DNA of 64,000 nt from Pedobacter sp. WC2423 (GCF_040822065.1 NZ_CP162005.1:1550001-1614000); one strand, 5' to 3'; positions 43,222-52,673 are shown, counted from the stretch's first letter. Numbers and translations: made by a program. Notes: generated by a model not told the origin, from the sequence alone.

Positions 43222-43548
43222 CTATTTATTGATTTGTACTTGTTTATTGTTTTAAATGCAAGCTGGTTTATAACCAGATCAGCAGATGGCGGACAGGCAG
43301 ATTCCTGATGATTTCTGCCACCTTTGGTTAAAGATAGTGTATTCGAAGCACCAGCCAGTAATTTAAAATTATGTTGATCAGCCAGCTTTAAATCAGAAGT
43401 AAACTGAAATAATTTGATTTTAACGGGCTGAATAAATTAATCTGTGCCTGAAATGTTCCTATAGAGGCTTCAAAACAGGATATCATTTATTTTTCACAAA
43501 ATGTAACTTCAGATAGCCCCCTCCTGTCTTATGGATATAGATTAACGC
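43222..43548. other. Divergent intergenic region with an open stretch lacking a start
   Basis: Between the divergent GH88 and ABC transporter genes. On the minus strand about 70 codons (around 43440-43224) are open and end in a TGA, reading FQFTSDLKLADQHNFKLLAG and later NTLSLTKGGRNHQESACPPS, but have no start codon. Possibly a gene remnant; no family recognised. Promoters for both genes must lie here. Confidence 0.45.
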
Positions 43549-44421
43549 ATGATACTGGAAATTAAAAATCTCACCAAGCAATACAACAAGCATAAAACAG
43601 GGCTTACAGACTATTCTATCACACTCGAAAATGGAATCCTGGGTTTATTGGGGCCAAATGGAGCAGGTAAGTCTACGTTGATGAAAATTATCTCAACCAT
43701 CAGCAAACCTACACAAGGCACTTTGTTTTTAGATGGCGTGGATATTGTCAATAATCCCGGTCATATCAGAAAAATTCTTGGTTATCTGCCTCAGGATTTT
43801 GGAGTTTATCCTAATCTTAATGCTTATGAATTTCTAAAATATATAGCTGCAATGAAGGGTGTTGGCGGCCGGGGTTTAAATCAGCGGATTGAGCTATTAT
43901 TGGAAGGTGTAAACCTGATGGCCGATGCAAAAAGACCAATCGGTACTTATTCTGGTGGTATGAAACAGCGTATTGGCATTGCCCAGGCCTTATTGAACGA
44001 CCCTAAGGTCTTAATCTTTGATGAGCCGACGGTAGGGCTTGATCCCGAAGAACGGGTAAGGTTTCGCCAGCTGATCGCAGAACTGGCAGATGATTGTATC
44101 ATCATCCTTTCCTCACACATTGTTTCAGATATTGAAACTATTGCAGATGAAGTAGCTGTAATGCAGGGTGGAAAGTTAATCACCAAAGGTAATCAGCTGG
44201 ATATTATTAAATATGCAGAAAACAAGGTTTTTGAGGTTCTTATTGAACCGGCTTCGCTTGCTGCATTTAAAAGTAAATATCTTGTGATTGATACGGCAAG
44301 ACAGAGTGACCAGGTACGTGTACGCTACATTAGTGACCTGAATGTGATTGCTCCTTTCTCCACTCCTGTTAAAGTTGGTTTAGAGGACGCTTATTTATTT
44401 TTAACTCAAAGCCACGTTTAG
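43549..44421 (+). CDS. ABC transporter ATP-binding protein
   Basis: 290 residues. Walker A GLLGPNGAGKSTLMKIISTI (about 31-50), Q-loop in LGYLPQDFGVYPNLNAYEFL, signature YSGGMKQRIGIAQALL, Walker B KVLIFDEPTVGLDPEERVRF, and the H-loop SSHIVSDIETIADEVAVMQG. It is the ATPase of an ABC-2-type exporter; the integral-membrane partner starts four bases after its stop. The C-terminal 70 residues form a substrate/regulatory extension. Substrate unknown. Confidence 0.96.
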   Translation: MILEIKNLTKQYNKHKTGLTDYSITLENGILGLLGPNGAGKSTLMKIISTISKPTQGTLFLDGVDIVNNPGHIRKILGYLPQDFGVYPNLNAYEFLKYIAAMKGVGGRGLNQRIELLLEGVNLMADAKRPIGTYSGGMKQRIGIAQALLNDPKVLIFDEPTVGLDPEERVRFRQLIAELADDCIIILSSHIVSDIETIADEVAVMQGGKLITKGNQLDIIKYAENKVFEVLIEPASLAAFKSKYLVIDTARQSDQVRVRYISDLNVIAPFSTPVKVGLEDAYLFLTQSHV

Positions 44422-44424
44422 CCT

Positions 44425-45999
44425 GTGAAATATTTATACAATCTCCTGCAAGCCGATTACTTACAACGTACACGCAGTTATTCTTTTTTGATCACATTGG
44501 TTTTTACGGTGTATATGGCTTATTTGTTTGTACCACTGCATACCGCAAGTTATACCACATTAAATGTTCCGGGTTTCAAAGGTGCCTATAATTCAGCCTG
44601 GGCTGGGTATGTTTCGGCCATCATGACTACTGTTATGTTGTCTATGTATGGTTTTGCTTTGGTGAATAGTGGTATTAAGAAAGATATTGATACTGAAGTA
44701 GGTTTGATTATCGCCTGTACACCGATTTCAAACTTTAATTATCTGCTGAACAAAATGTTAAGTAACTTAATGGTATTGCTCACTATTGTGTGCTGCACTT
44801 TTTCGGTTAGCATAATTATGTTTTTTATCCGTGGTTCAGGTTATCCTTTTGTGCTTGCCAATTTCGTTTTACCTTACCTGATATTACCGGTTCCAGCCAT
44901 GTTTTTAGTGTCTGCCCTGGCTGTTTTAGCAGAAGTGTTTCTGGGTAAAAAGACTGTACTGCAATTCCTGCTTTACTTTATGCTTTTTGGGATGACAATG
45001 GCTGCTATTAAATTACAGCAGCCAGATAGCCTGGCTACCCTTCTTGATCCTTTCGGATTAAAAACTATAACCAGCAGTATTGCCCAGGAAATCAGTTCGG
45101 GGTTTCATACACGTGTGCAGGATCCTTCCTTCGGTTTTATCTTCAGTGGTAAAAAAGCGTTTAAAGTTTTTATTTACGAAGGTGTTCACTGGCAGTTGCC
45201 TTTTCTGGTTAGCCGGCTGTTATGGATAGGAATCAGTATACTGCTTGTGTATATTTCTTCTTTCTTTTTTCACCGGTTTGATTTCCAGCAACCGGTTAGT
45301 CAGAAAAAAGCAGTACCTCAGGTAAAGGAAACTGATGGATTAAACCTGACACCTAAAGGGATTAACAGGAGTTTAATGCCTGCTTTGGTTACTGACTATA
45401 GTATTTTCCCTTTTGTAAGAACTGAATTGCTGCTGCTCCTCAGAAAAGGGAACAAATGGTTCTGGCTGGTTAATATGGGTTTATGGATAAGCATGTGCTT
45501 TGCTCCTTTAGCGATAGCACATGCTTACTTACTACCTGTTTTATGGTTTTTACAGGTTACGCGCTGGTCAGATCTGACGACTAAAGAAAAAACAAACAGG
45601 GTGCATTATTTTACTTTTGCAGCTTACCGGCCTCTGTTCAGGATATTGCCGGCACAAATTCTTTCTGGTGTGCTGTTAGCGGTTTTGCTTGCATTACCTG
45701 TCATTTTGAGGTATGCGGTTGCCGGGAATGTATATTCAATTGTTAATATCATTAATGGAGCTTTACTGATCATTTCGTTAGCTGTATGCAGCGGAATTAT
45801 AACGGGTGGTAAAAAGCTGTATGAAATTATATTTTTTATGCTTTCCTACGCGGTTGTAAATAAGCTGACGTTTATGGACTACCTGGGTAGCATGTCTCAT
45901 GGTCACAGGATAGGTTATACATTAATATTAGCGGGGTTAAATATCACTGCTTTACTGACCAGTTTTATAGTTAGAAACTATCAGTCAAGGCATTTATAG
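44425..45999 (+). CDS. ABC-2-type transporter permease
   Basis: 524 residues with about twelve hydrophobic helices (SFLITLVFTVYMAYLFVPLH; GYVSAIMTTVMLSMYGFALV; PGFKGAYNSAW between). The start codon is GTG, three bases after the stop of the ATPase gene, so translation is coupled. The length suggests two fused six-helix ABC-2 halves. It should form the membrane channel of an exporter with the 43549 ATPase; substrate unknown. It is not in the operon of the FtsX-like gene 157 bp downstream, which has its own promoter signals. Confidence 0.88.
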   Translation: MKYLYNLLQADYLQRTRSYSFLITLVFTVYMAYLFVPLHTASYTTLNVPGFKGAYNSAWAGYVSAIMTTVMLSMYGFALVNSGIKKDIDTEVGLIIACTPISNFNYLLNKMLSNLMVLLTIVCCTFSVSIIMFFIRGSGYPFVLANFVLPYLILPVPAMFLVSALAVLAEVFLGKKTVLQFLLYFMLFGMTMAAIKLQQPDSLATLLDPFGLKTITSSIAQEISSGFHTRVQDPSFGFIFSGKKAFKVFIYEGVHWQLPFLVSRLLWIGISILLVYISSFFFHRFDFQQPVSQKKAVPQVKETDGLNLTPKGINRSLMPALVTDYSIFPFVRTELLLLLRKGNKWFWLVNMGLWISMCFAPLAIAHAYLLPVLWFLQVTRWSDLTTKEKTNRVHYFTFAAYRPLFRILPAQILSGVLLAVLLALPVILRYAVAGNVYSIVNIINGALLIISLAVCSGIITGGKKLYEIIFFMLSYAVVNKLTFMDYLGSMSHGHRIGYTLILAGLNITALLTSFIVRNYQSRHL

Positions 46000-46027
46000 C
46001 ATCTGTTTTTTAGTGTTCGTTTCCGGT

Positions 46028-46057
46028 CGTGTACTGTTCGTTCATGAACAGTACACG
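46028..46057. promoter_or_regulatory. 12-bp perfect inverted repeat, probable enhancer-binding site
   Basis: CGTGTACTGTTC (46028-46039) and GAACAGTACACG (46046-46057) are perfect complements with a six-base centre. No T run follows. The centre is about 95 bp before the start point predicted from the sigma-54 promoter at 46111-46128, the usual distance for a sigma-54 activator site. Confidence 0.75.
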
Positions 46058-46110
46058 CGTATTGTATTTGCAGAATAGCGATTTAGCGCGGATTATTAAG
46101 TAATTTACGG

Positions 46111-46128
46111 TTGGCATACCGTTAGCTT
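46111..46128 (+). promoter_or_regulatory. Sigma-54 (-24/-12) promoter
   Basis: TTGGCATACCGTTAGCTT has the invariant GG and GC separated by exactly ten bases and the TTGGCA/TTnGCTT context of RpoN promoters. It lies 28 bp before the ATG of the FtsX-like permease gene (46156) and downstream of a matching inverted repeat. Confidence 0.78.
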
Positions 46129-46155
46129 ATCCGAAGGATATAACTCACCATTATT

Positions 46156-48546
46156 ATGTTCAAGTTAAATTTAAAGATCGCATGGCGAAACCTTTGGAAA
46201 AACAGGGGTTATACTTTGATTAATATTCTGGGGCTTTCTATTGCTATGGCAAGCTGCATTCTCATCTTTATTTTTGTTCGTTATCAATTGAGTTTTGATG
46301 AGGGTTATAAAAATCAGGATAGGATTTTCAGATTTACGACACACTGGAAATACAGTAGTTTTGAGGATGATACGCAAGGTGTACCTGTACCATTAGCTGC
46401 CGCAGTCAGAAATGATATTGCCGGAATAGAGAAGACTGCAATCATATCAATCAATAATGGCATTATTCAGGTTAAAGATCAAAATGGAGCAGACAGGATA
46501 AAGTCAGAAGAATCTGTCTATTATACTGAACCAGAATTCTTTGACATTTTTGAGATAGGCTGGCTGGCTGGAAAACCTGAGAAAGTTATCAGTGAGCCTA
46601 ATACGGTAGCCTTATCCGCAGCAACGGCAAAAAAGTTTTTTGGCAGCATTGCAAACGCAATGGGAAAAACGCTGCTGTTCCGCAATAAAACGAACTTGAA
46701 AGTTACAGGAGTATTTAAAGATATGCCCCAAAATAGTAGTTTGCCGCTACAAATAGTCATCAGCTACCAAAACTTCCCTCAAAAAGATAATAAGAATTGG
46801 GATGAGGTGGGTTCACAAACTGAGTGTTATGTTTTGTTGAAAAGTGGTTTTTCTGTGACTACTTTAAAAGAGCCTTTAAGACTTTTTAACAAAAAATACT
46901 ATCAGGATAAAAAAATTGACGGCAATCAAACCAATGCACTGCAAGCACTTAAAGACATTCATTTTAGTGAAAAACAGGGTAATTTTGCAAATTTATCTAT
47001 CGCTAAAAGTCAACTGTACGGCCTTGGTGTAATTGGCTTATTTTTAATAGTTACGGCTTGCATAAATTTCATTAACCTGACTACGGCGCAATCTATTAAC
47101 CGCTCAAAAGAGGTTGGTGTACGCAAGGTTTTGGGCAGCAAGCGTAAACAATTGATCGTTCAGTTTTTAACAGAAACTTTTACTATTACACTGATCGCCT
47201 TAATATTTGCCTGTATTTTAACTGAGTTAGCACTTCCGCAGCTGGAAAACTTATTCAAAGCCCGCATATCTTTCAGCATTTTTGAACATCCTGTAATTTT
47301 CGTCTTCTTAATTGCAATGGTAATGGCGGTAAGTTTACTGGCTGGTTTCTATCCGGCATTAGTGATCTCAGGTTTTAGCCCGGCTTTGGCAATCAAAAAT
47401 AAAATTACCATCAATGCTGGAAATATGAACCTGCGTAAAGTTCTGGTTGTGTTACAGTTTTCAATTACCATTATTCTGATCATTGGAACATTGATTATCC
47501 TGGAGCAGATGAATTATGTACATCAAAAGCCTTTAGGATTTAAAACTGATGCAATTGCGATTATGTATGTACCTGCTGATAGTTTAGGGCGGAGTAAACA
47601 CAAAACTTTTAAAGAAAGAGCGCTGCAGATAAATGGTGTCCAGAGCTTTAGTTATTGCCAGCGCCCGCCACTATCCAATGATATGAGCACAACGAGTTTC
47701 TCTTTCAATGGCCAGAAGAACGATGATTTTGAGCTTAGACGTTCTGCAGCAGATGCTGATTATTTTAAGGTATTTGACCTGAAGCTAATCGCAGGAAGAG
47801 TATTTTTAAATAGTGATACTGTGAATGGTTATGTTGTTAACGAAACCTTTCTGAAGAAGATGAGTATTATTAATCCGCAAGATGCATTGGGTAAAATTAT
47901 CAATCAGAATGAACATAAAGTGCCTATTGTAGGCGTGGTTAAGGATTTTAATGACCGGTCACTTCAACAAAGTATTTCTCCACTTATTATTTATCCGGAA
48001 AAGGGAGCTTACTATATGGTTGCAATAAAAATGGATCAGGCTCAGCTGATACCTGCCATGAAGGAAATTGAAGCTTTATGGAACAGTACTTTCATTAATG
48101 GGATTTATAACGCCAAGTTTGTCAATGATGATGTAAACCGTTATTATCAAAGTGAAAAAATCATGGCGATATTATTCCGGTTTTTTGCCGGGGTTATTAT
48201 ATTTATATCTTTCATAGGTTTATTCGGATTAATTTCTTTTGTGGCTACCCAGCGCACCAGGGAAGTAGCGATCAGAAAGGTATTAGGCGCATCAACTTTC
48301 GAATTGGTAAAGATGCTCAATGGTTCATTTTTACTGCTGGTTTTTGTAGCTAATCTTATCGCATGGCCATTGGCTTATTTATTGGTTTCAAAATGGTTAT
48401 CGGGCTTTGCTTACCGGATAGAATTAGGCATGTGGCCTTTTGCCTTCGCCTTTTTTATCTCCATGCTGATTACTTTGATAACGGTTAGCATCCGTTCTTA
48501 TAAAGCAGCTGTTGCCAATACTATTGATGCGTTGAAATATGAGTAG
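46156..48546 (+). CDS. FtsX-like (MacB-type) ABC transporter permease
   Basis: 796 residues. LNLKIAWRNLWKNRGYTLIN starts the first transmembrane helix, followed by a periplasmic MacB_PCD domain (about 45-270). Three helices follow (VIGLFLIVTACINFINLTTA, with SKEVGVRKVLGSKRKQLIVQ between), then a second periplasmic domain and a second FtsX domain (FAGVIIFISFIGLFGLISFV, ATQRTREVAIRKVLGASTFE). This double-FtsX architecture is the mechanotransmission permease class typical of Bacteroidota. Preceded by a sigma-54 promoter and an activator-like inverted repeat, so it is probably under a two-component NtrC-type regulator encoded elsewhere. Confidence 0.95.
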   Translation: MFKLNLKIAWRNLWKNRGYTLINILGLSIAMASCILIFIFVRYQLSFDEGYKNQDRIFRFTTHWKYSSFEDDTQGVPVPLAAAVRNDIAGIEKTAIISINNGIIQVKDQNGADRIKSEESVYYTEPEFFDIFEIGWLAGKPEKVISEPNTVALSAATAKKFFGSIANAMGKTLLFRNKTNLKVTGVFKDMPQNSSLPLQIVISYQNFPQKDNKNWDEVGSQTECYVLLKSGFSVTTLKEPLRLFNKKYYQDKKIDGNQTNALQALKDIHFSEKQGNFANLSIAKSQLYGLGVIGLFLIVTACINFINLTTAQSINRSKEVGVRKVLGSKRKQLIVQFLTETFTITLIALIFACILTELALPQLENLFKARISFSIFEHPVIFVFLIAMVMAVSLLAGFYPALVISGFSPALAIKNKITINAGNMNLRKVLVVLQFSITIILIIGTLIILEQMNYVHQKPLGFKTDAIAIMYVPADSLGRSKHKTFKERALQINGVQSFSYCQRPPLSNDMSTTSFSFNGQKNDDFELRRSAADADYFKVFDLKLIAGRVFLNSDTVNGYVVNETFLKKMSIINPQDALGKIINQNEHKVPIVGVVKDFNDRSLQQSISPLIIYPEKGAYYMVAIKMDQAQLIPAMKEIEALWNSTFINGIYNAKFVNDDVNRYYQSEKIMAILFRFFAGVIIFISFIGLFGLISFVATQRTREVAIRKVLGASTFELVKMLNGSFLLLVFVANLIAWPLAYLLVSKWLSGFAYRIELGMWPFAFAFFISMLITLITVSIRSYKAAVANTIDALKYE

Positions 48547-48744
48547 TATTATTTTTTAAAACTGATTTTATAAATCAGAGATATAAAATGATGAAAATTA
48601 TTATAACTAGAATTCAACACTTTAGGAGCAAAAATCAAAATATCCTGCTTTATTATCACTTAAAACGCATTTATTCAATTTAAAATGATATTTTTGCATC
48701 ACTGAAAACGGAAACGCTTACAGTATTATTCTGAAAAGAATGAT

Positions 48745-48817
48745 GATTCCGTAGCTCAGCTGGTAGAGCATTACACTTTTAATGTAGTGGTCCTGGGTTC
48801 GAATCCCAGCGGGATCA
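48745..48817 (+). tRNA. tRNA-Lys (TTT)
   Basis: Acceptor GATTCCG (48745-48751) pairs with CGGGATC (48810-48816, one G-T pair), and the discriminator A is at 48817. The anticodon loop CTTTTAA (48776-48782) gives anticodon TTT. D arm AGCTCAGCTGGTAGAGC and T loop TTCGAAT are canonical. CCA is not encoded. A terminator hairpin follows at 48842. The last 17 bp recur at 54136 and 55468, so the gene is an integration site. Confidence 0.97.
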
Positions 48818-48818
48818 C
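48802..48818. repeat. attL-like tRNA-Lys 3' end
   Basis: AATCCCAGCGGGATCAC, identical to 54136-54152 and, with one change, to 55468-55484. It spans the T arm and acceptor stem of the tRNA gene, the usual crossover region for tyrosine integrases. Confidence 0.8.
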
Positions 48819-48841
48819 AAGAAACAATATCAAAGAGAACT

Positions 48842-48876
48842 AAACCCCTGCAAATCAAATGATTGCAGGGGTTTTT
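48842..48876 (+). terminator. Terminator after tRNA-Lys
   Basis: ACCCCTGCAA pairs with TTGCAGGGGT (stem 48844-48871) and TTTTT follows. It lies 25 bp after the tRNA. Confidence 0.88.
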
Positions 48877-49142
48877 GCTTTTACGCGTTTTACCAAAATA
48901 TGCATGAAATCGCATATAAAATGTGTGTCATTCGGTGCGTCGTTCTTTATAATACCAAACTCCCCTAATCCGTATTAAAATATTGATATTCAGATAACGC
49001 AAGATTTTTACGAGTTGTATATAACAATAAAAGCTACTAAAAGAATACGAACAGCATTAGGGGGAATTTGGATAATATTAAGTAACCTTATTTATTCACA
49101 ATATTACACGGAGGCGACCAACCAAAACCGTAGTTTTGAAAA
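48877..49142. other. Left end of the island, non-coding
   Basis: No gene. Contains the element-end-like sequence GTCATTCGGTGCGTCG (around 48928-48945) followed by ACTCCCCTAATCCG, which resembles the sequences before the two distal tRNA 3'-end repeats. The promoter of the Crp/Fnr gene must lie toward 49.1 kb. Confidence 0.5.
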
Positions 49143-49766
49143 ATGGACGGTCTACAACAAATAACAGAATTTAAGTCTTCGCCCGAATTGGTTGAAAAAC
49201 TATATAAATATAGCATACTAAAAACCTACCAGGCAGGAAGCATTATTTTAAATGAAAATGCTCATATCCGTTCCATTCCGATTGTTACCAAAGGAACCAT
49301 GAAAGTTATGCGGACAGAAGAAGATGGCAGGGAAATTTTATTGTATTACATCAAAGCAGGCGAAAGCTGCATTATGTCGTTTTTGGGTGGACTGCACAAC
49401 GAAACAAGCAAAGTAAAGGCGGAAGTGGAAGAAGACGCAGAAATTCTTTTTTTGCCCATTGACAAAGTTTCACTGTTCATCAAAGAATACCCGCAGTGGC
49501 TCGACTATATTTTTCGTTTGTATCACAAACGCTTTGAAGAACTGTTGGAAATTGTCAATGCCATTTCCTTTAAAAAAGTAGATGAACGTTTATTAAATTT
49601 GCTCAAAAAGAAATCTGAGTTGACACTATCAAAAACCATTCATATAACCCACGAACAATTAGCTAATGAACTTGGAACGGCTCGTGTAGTCGTTTCCAGA
49701 TTATTGAAACAATTGGAAGAAAACGGAGTTGTTCAGCTCGGTAGGAATAAAATATTCCTTATGTAA
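49143..49766 (+). CDS. Crp/Fnr family transcriptional regulator of the sulfur operon
   Basis: 207 residues. N-terminal cyclic-nucleotide-binding-like domain (ILKTYQAGSIILNENAHIRS, TMKVMRTEEDGREILLYYIK) and C-terminal HTH (ITHEQLANELGTARVVVSRL, LKQLEENGVVQLGRNKIFLM). One cysteine (GESCIMSFLGG) in the sensing domain recalls redox- or sulfide-responsive Bacteroidota regulators; thiol sensing is inference. First gene of a tightly packed plus-strand set with transporters and a persulfide-dioxygenase-like enzyme, which it probably controls. Confidence 0.9.
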   Translation: MDGLQQITEFKSSPELVEKLYKYSILKTYQAGSIILNENAHIRSIPIVTKGTMKVMRTEEDGREILLYYIKAGESCIMSFLGGLHNETSKVKAEVEEDAEILFLPIDKVSLFIKEYPQWLDYIFRLYHKRFEELLEIVNAISFKKVDERLLNLLKKKSELTLSKTIHITHEQLANELGTARVVVSRLLKQLEENGVVQLGRNKIFLM

Positions 49767-49826
49767 CTAAAGTAGCTGTAAATGTTTTTGAGTTGGCGCA
49801 CCTTTGCTGCATCAATCTTAAAAACA

Positions 49827-50624
49827 ATGGACATAGCAGGTTATTTAGCTTCAATTTTTATCGGTATCTCTTTAGGACTAATCGGTGGTGGCGGTAGTAT
49901 TCTTACCGTTCCTGTTTTAGTTTATTTGTTCAGCACTGATGCTGTTTTAGCAACTACTTATTCCCTTTTTATTGTTGGTACAACAAGCATAGTCGGCTCC
50001 CTTTCCTATTTCAAAAAGGAATTGGTCAACATCAAAATGGCAGTCGTTTTTGGTATTCCGTCAATCATTTCTGTTTTTCTCACAAGAGCCTATATAATGC
50101 CTTCCATTCCCGGGGAAATTTTTAGAGCCGGAAATTTCATCCTTACCAAAAGTATTTTTTTGATGTTGATTTTTGCCGTGCTGATGGTTTTTGCTTCATA
50201 CAGCATGATTAAAAAAGATGAACATGCAAGTGATGATACAACACAAAAACAGCCATTCAATTATCCTTTGGTTTTTGCAATAGGGATTTTTATAGGTACA
50301 ATTACAGGCTTTATTGGTGCAGGTGGTGGCTTTTTGATCATTCCTGTATTGGCTAATTTGCTGAAGCTTCCTATGAAAATAGCTGTTGGAACTTCACTAC
50401 TGATCATTTCGACAAATTCTCTAATAGGTTTTCTATTTTCACTTTCTCATACTTCTGTTCATTGGCATTTCTTGTTAACCATAACTTTTATTGCCATTGT
50501 AGGTATTCTGACAGGCAGTTTTTTATCTACAAAAATTGACGGTAAAAAGCTCAAACCCGCTTTCGGTTGGTTTGTACTGGTAATGGGGATTTACATTATT
50601 ATCAAAGAAACATTATTGAAATAA
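49827..50624 (+). CDS. TauE/SafE-type sulfite/organosulfonate exporter
   Basis: 265 residues from the ATG at 49827 (MDIAGYLASIFIGISLGLIG); an ATG at 49782 would add a hydrophilic N-terminus. About eight helices in two related halves: GLIGGGGSILTVPVLVYLFS in the first and TGFIGAGGGFLIIPVLANLL in the second, the family's internal repeat. It should export sulfite or similar sulfur anions through the inner membrane. It follows the Crp/Fnr gene by about 60 bp and precedes the MBL-rhodanese gene, so it likely removes the sulfite produced by persulfide oxidation. Confidence 0.9.
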   Translation: MDIAGYLASIFIGISLGLIGGGGSILTVPVLVYLFSTDAVLATTYSLFIVGTTSIVGSLSYFKKELVNIKMAVVFGIPSIISVFLTRAYIMPSIPGEIFRAGNFILTKSIFLMLIFAVLMVFASYSMIKKDEHASDDTTQKQPFNYPLVFAIGIFIGTITGFIGAGGGFLIIPVLANLLKLPMKIAVGTSLLIISTNSLIGFLFSLSHTSVHWHFLLTITFIAIVGILTGSFLSTKIDGKKLKPAFGWFVLVMGIYIIIKETLLK

Positions 50625-50700
50625 AATAATTTGAAGTGTCAAGGTAAATTGATATTCATCTAAAAATCAATTAAATAATTAATCATTAAAAATAAGTACT

Positions 50701-52083
50701 ATGTTTTTTCAACACGTATATGATAAAAGTTTAGCACAGGGCAGTTATGTAATAGGTTGTCAGGCTACGGGCGAAGCCATCGTAATAGACGCCAAAAGAG
50801 ATATTGATGAGTACATGGAAATTGCAAAGCAAAATAATCTCCGTATTACACACATTGCCGAAACCCACATACACGCAGACTTTCTTTGCGGCTCAAGAGA
50901 ATTGAATGCCATTACGGGAGCAACAATGTATCTTTCGGATGAGGGCGGCGAAGACTGGCAATATCAGTTTCCACATCATGGGCTGAGAGATGGCAATTTT
51001 ATCAAGGTAGGAAATCTGACTTTAGAGATAATGCACACGCCTGGCCATACACCGGAAAGCATCAGTTTCTTACTGACTGACCATCCAGCGACGGAAAAAC
51101 CTGTGATGATATTGACAGGTGATTTTGTATTTGTAGGCGATATTGGTCGTCCTGATTTGCTGGAAAACTCCGCAGGGCTTATCGGTACAAAAGAAGCAGG
51201 TGCTCGACAAATGTTCCAGTCGTTGAAAAAGTTTGCCGAATTGCCCGAATACCTTCAGGTATGGTCGGCACATGGAGCGGGTTCAGCTTGTGGAAAGGCT
51301 TTGGGAGCAGTGCATAGTTCAACCGTGGGTTATGAAAAAATCCGCAACTGGGCTTTTCAACATGATCATGATGAAAAAGAATTTACCAACTACCTTTTAG
51401 CAGACCAGCCGGAACCGCCTAAATATTTTTCGATGATGAAACATTTGAATAAGGTCAACCGCCCCCTATTGGTAGAAGTACCCAAACATCAAAAATTATC
51501 GGGAGGGCAATTTTTAAATGCTTATGCCAATGGCTTGAAAGTCATAGATGCAAGAGATAAGGTAGATTTTGCCAAAGGGTTTATTCCCGGTAGCCTGAAC
51601 ATTCAAGGGAATAATTCTTTTTCAACGTGGGCGGGTTGGCTGCTCAATTATCAGGAACAGTTTATACTAGTTTGTGATGATAACAAAATAGATGACCTGA
51701 CCCGAAAATTAATGCGTATCGGTCTGGACAATATTTACGGTTACATTTCAGACCTGAACGATTTGGGTGTTGAGCTGCAAACGGCCGATGTTATTTCAGT
51801 CAACGAGTTTAAAACATACATCAATAATGAAGATGTTCAGATTATAGATGTACGTGGAGCAGCCGAATATGAGGCAGGACACATAGAGGGTGCAGATAAT
51901 GTTTTTGTGGGAACCATTCCTGATCATCTTGATAAAATCAGTAAAGACAAACAGGTAATCATTCACTGTCAGGCAGGCGACCGCTCGGCAATAGCTTATT
52001 CTCTACTCGCAAAAAATGGTTTCAAAAACGTGAGGAATTTTTCGGGTGGTATGAAAGAATGGTTGACTTCCATGAATAATTAA
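50701..52083 (+). CDS. MBL-fold persulfide dioxygenase-like protein with two rhodanese domains
   Basis: 460 residues. The metallo-beta-lactamase domain (1-240) has ETHIHADFLCGSRELN (His56, His58, Asp60), MHTPGHTPES (His116), GDFVFVGDIGRPDL (Asp141) and His191, the ETHE1/persulfide dioxygenase set with a single iron site. The first rhodanese domain (about 270-360) has Cys325 in a VCDDN loop that is not a normal active loop. The second (365-460) has HCQAGDRS with Cys423, a normal catalytic loop. Layout equals CstB-like enzymes, which oxidise persulfides to sulfite and thiosulfate in the cytoplasm. Fits the operon with TauE and YeeE transporters. Confidence 0.95.
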   Translation: MFFQHVYDKSLAQGSYVIGCQATGEAIVIDAKRDIDEYMEIAKQNNLRITHIAETHIHADFLCGSRELNAITGATMYLSDEGGEDWQYQFPHHGLRDGNFIKVGNLTLEIMHTPGHTPESISFLLTDHPATEKPVMILTGDFVFVGDIGRPDLLENSAGLIGTKEAGARQMFQSLKKFAELPEYLQVWSAHGAGSACGKALGAVHSSTVGYEKIRNWAFQHDHDEKEFTNYLLADQPEPPKYFSMMKHLNKVNRPLLVEVPKHQKLSGGQFLNAYANGLKVIDARDKVDFAKGFIPGSLNIQGNNSFSTWAGWLLNYQEQFILVCDDNKIDDLTRKLMRIGLDNIYGYISDLNDLGVELQTADVISVNEFKTYINNEDVQIIDVRGAAEYEAGHIEGADNVFVGTIPDHLDKISKDKQVIIHCQAGDRSAIAYSLLAKNGFKNVRNFSGGMKEWLTSMNN

Positions 52084-52097
52084 TAAAAATTATAAAA

Positions 52098-52661
52098 ATG
52101 ATAGAGTTTATAAAACAGCCCTTGGCGTGGTATGTAGCGGGACCGTTAATCGGTTTAACTGTTCCTGCATTACTAATTATTGGCAATAAATCATTCGGCA
52201 TCAGTTCATCGCTGCGACACGTTTGTGCGATGTGTATACCTGCCAATATTCCGTTTTTCAAATACGATTGGAAAAAAGAACTGTGGAATTTATTTTTTGT
52301 ATTCGGTATTTTCCTGGGAGGTGCAATAGCTGTTAACCTTTTGGGCAATCCTAATCCTGTTGAAGTTAATCCAAAATTAGCTACAGAACTTGCAGGTTAC
52401 GGCATTACGCACTACAATAATCTGGTACCGGAAGACATTCTGAATTGGCAATCGCTGTTTACGCTGAGAGGATTTATATTAATGATAATTGGTGGTTTCT
52501 TAGTTGGTTTTGGAACACGTTATGCAGGTGGCTGTACAAGCGGACACGCCATTATGGGGCTATCCAGCCTGCAATTGCCTTCATTGATTGCCACGACCTG
52601 TTTTATGGTTGGCGGTTTCATTATGGCTAATCTCATTTTACCTCTTATTCTTTCACTCTAA
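52098..52661 (+). CDS. YeeE/YedE-type transporter subunit (thiosulfate/sulfur uptake)
   Basis: 187 residues, about four to five helices. GGFLVGFGTRYAGGCTSGHA with Cys146 is the signature of the YeeE/YedE (PF04143) fold, in which conserved cysteines relay thiosulfate or sulfane sulfur. Cys43 and Cys46 (HVCAMC) are extra. It forms the first half of a split transporter with the next gene, 12 bp downstream. Acts in the inner membrane. Confidence 0.9.
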   Translation: MIEFIKQPLAWYVAGPLIGLTVPALLIIGNKSFGISSSLRHVCAMCIPANIPFFKYDWKKELWNLFFVFGIFLGGAIAVNLLGNPNPVEVNPKLATELAGYGITHYNNLVPEDILNWQSLFTLRGFILMIIGGFLVGFGTRYAGGCTSGHAIMGLSSLQLPSLIATTCFMVGGFIMANLILPLILSL

Positions 52662-52673
52662 ACACCGTAACAA

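Noticed and set aside
48718..48915. Minus-strand open frame of 65 codons containing DPAGIRTQDHYIKSVMLYQL
   Set aside because: It is the antisense of the tRNA-Lys gene; this phrase is a well-known false protein produced by tRNA antisense translation.
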